Positions 5,663-6,063 of a stretch of 6,063 bases of DNA are shown here, piece by piece. Made by a program: the position numbers and the translations under genes. The stretch is from contig JAGNOY010000137.1 in NCBI GenBank assembly GCA_017989935.1, forward strand, positions 1 through 6,063. The letters run 5' to 3'. The notes under the pieces were generated by a model. That model had not been told where the DNA came from. It saw nothing but the letters and a program-made list of their open reading frames with translations, and ran no database searches. Source of the DNA: Chitinophagaceae bacterium (lineage in GTDB: Bacteria; Bacteroidota; Bacteroidia; Chitinophagales; Chitinophagaceae). Position 1 is the stretch's first letter; every line of letters starts with the position of its first letter.

Positions 5663-5670
5663 TATCTTTG
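5663..5670 (+). promoter_or_regulatory. TAnnTTTG (-7) box of the flavoprotein gene
   Basis: TATCTTTG matches the -7 consensus exactly and stands only 4 bases before the ATG at 5675. The expected transcription start falls on or beside the A of the ATG, predicting a leaderless or almost leaderless mRNA. No TTTG lies about 19-20 bases upstream. The same eight bases, on the other strand, precede recF. Confidence 0.65.
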
Positions 5671-5674
5671 TCGC

Positions 5675-6063
5675 ATGCCTAAACAATTGGTCGTGATTGG
5701 CGGAGGTGCTGCAGGTTTTTTTTGTGCCGTGAATGCAGCTCGATTGAATCCTGCATGTAAAGTTACCTTGCTTGAAAAACATGATAAGGTATTACAAAAA
5801 GTAAAAGTAAGTGGTGGTGGACGTTGTAATGTGACCCATGCATTAGAAGGCATTGCTTCCTTAAGCAGGCATTATCCTCGAGGTAAAAATTTTCTTAAAA
5901 AATCATTCACACTTTTTTCTGTGAAAGATACCGTAAATTGGTTTGAAGACAGAGGGGTGATTTTAAAAGCTGAAGAAGATGGGCGTATGTTTCCGAACAC
6001 AGATTCTTCGCAAACAATTATAGATTGCTTGTTAGCAGAAGCTGATCGATATCAAGTAGAAAT
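5675..6063 (+). CDS. NAD(P)/FAD-dependent oxidoreductase, HI0933/BaiN-like flavoprotein (3' end outside the window)
   Basis: The frame is open from the ATG at 5675 to the window end, giving 129 residues of a protein usually near 400. It starts with a Rossmann dinucleotide-binding fold: VVIGGGAAG (6-14, GxGxxG) and the ribose-binding acidic residue Glu34 at the end of the second strand (VTLLEK). Then comes the family signature KVSGGGRCNVTH (44-55), which separates the HI0933-like group from other FAD proteins. EEDGRMFPNTDSSQTIID (100-117) is also typical of this group. The family comprises soluble flavin enzymes. Some members (BaiN) reduce bile-acid intermediates, but most have no known substrate, so no specific reaction is proposed. 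It diverges from recF, with repeat copy 2 between them, and carries its own -7 box. The catalytic C-terminal part cannot be inspected. Confidence 0.9.
   Translation, partial: MPKQLVVIGGGAAGFFCAVNAARLNPACKVTLLEKHDKVLQKVKVSGGGRCNVTHALEGIASLSRHYPRGKNFLKKSFTLFSVKDTVNWFEDRGVILKAEEDGRMFPNTDSSQTIIDCLLAEADRYQVE

Noticed and set aside
5453..5853. Minus-strand frames of 109 and 63 codons opposite the flavoprotein start
   Set aside because: They run antisense to a strongly recognisable FAD-binding N-terminus and through repeat copy 2, so they are shadows.

Overview
The window looks like a chromosomal segment from an AT-rich member of the Bacteroidota, probably near the Chitinophagales/Sphingobacteriia. 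This rests on the gene families (a cca with the RNWQPPI/GEIIM-type C-terminus, a pRiA4b-ORF3-like acidic protein, a 358-residue RecF with LLLDDIFEKLD), the lack of Shine-Dalgarno sequences, and three exact TAnnTTTG boxes, the Bacteroidota -7 promoter element. No database search was possible.

Left part (1-3851, all on +): the 3' end of cca (tRNA CCA-adding enzyme), a pRiA4b ORF-3-like acidic protein, miaA (tRNA isopentenyl transferase, TTG start), a single-pass membrane protein with duplicated coiled-coil modules and no recognised function, and a secreted protein with a divergent OmpA-like C-terminus. The genes lie 10-42 bases apart, so they may be one transcription unit boosted by a promoter box just after cca. 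Two tRNA-maturation enzymes thus bracket the acidic protein, and two envelope proteins follow.

Middle (3852-4358): a 507-base gene-free convergent gap before recF. It holds a 90-base repeat element (copy 1) and two further inverted repeats. The short open frames here are not convincing genes.

Right part: recF runs on - (4359-5435), and a flavoprotein of the HI0933/BaiN type starts divergently at 5675 and runs off the window. Between them lies a second copy of the repeat element (5491-5619), in the opposite orientation to copy 1. The two copies share 58 of 68 arm positions around cores of different length and sequence (22 versus 61 bases). They face each other across recF.

The main observations are this unlabelled repeat family flanking recF, and the identical TATCTTTG boxes of the divergent gene pair. 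The box on the recF side places the RecF start at 5435 and predicts nearly leaderless transcripts for both genes.
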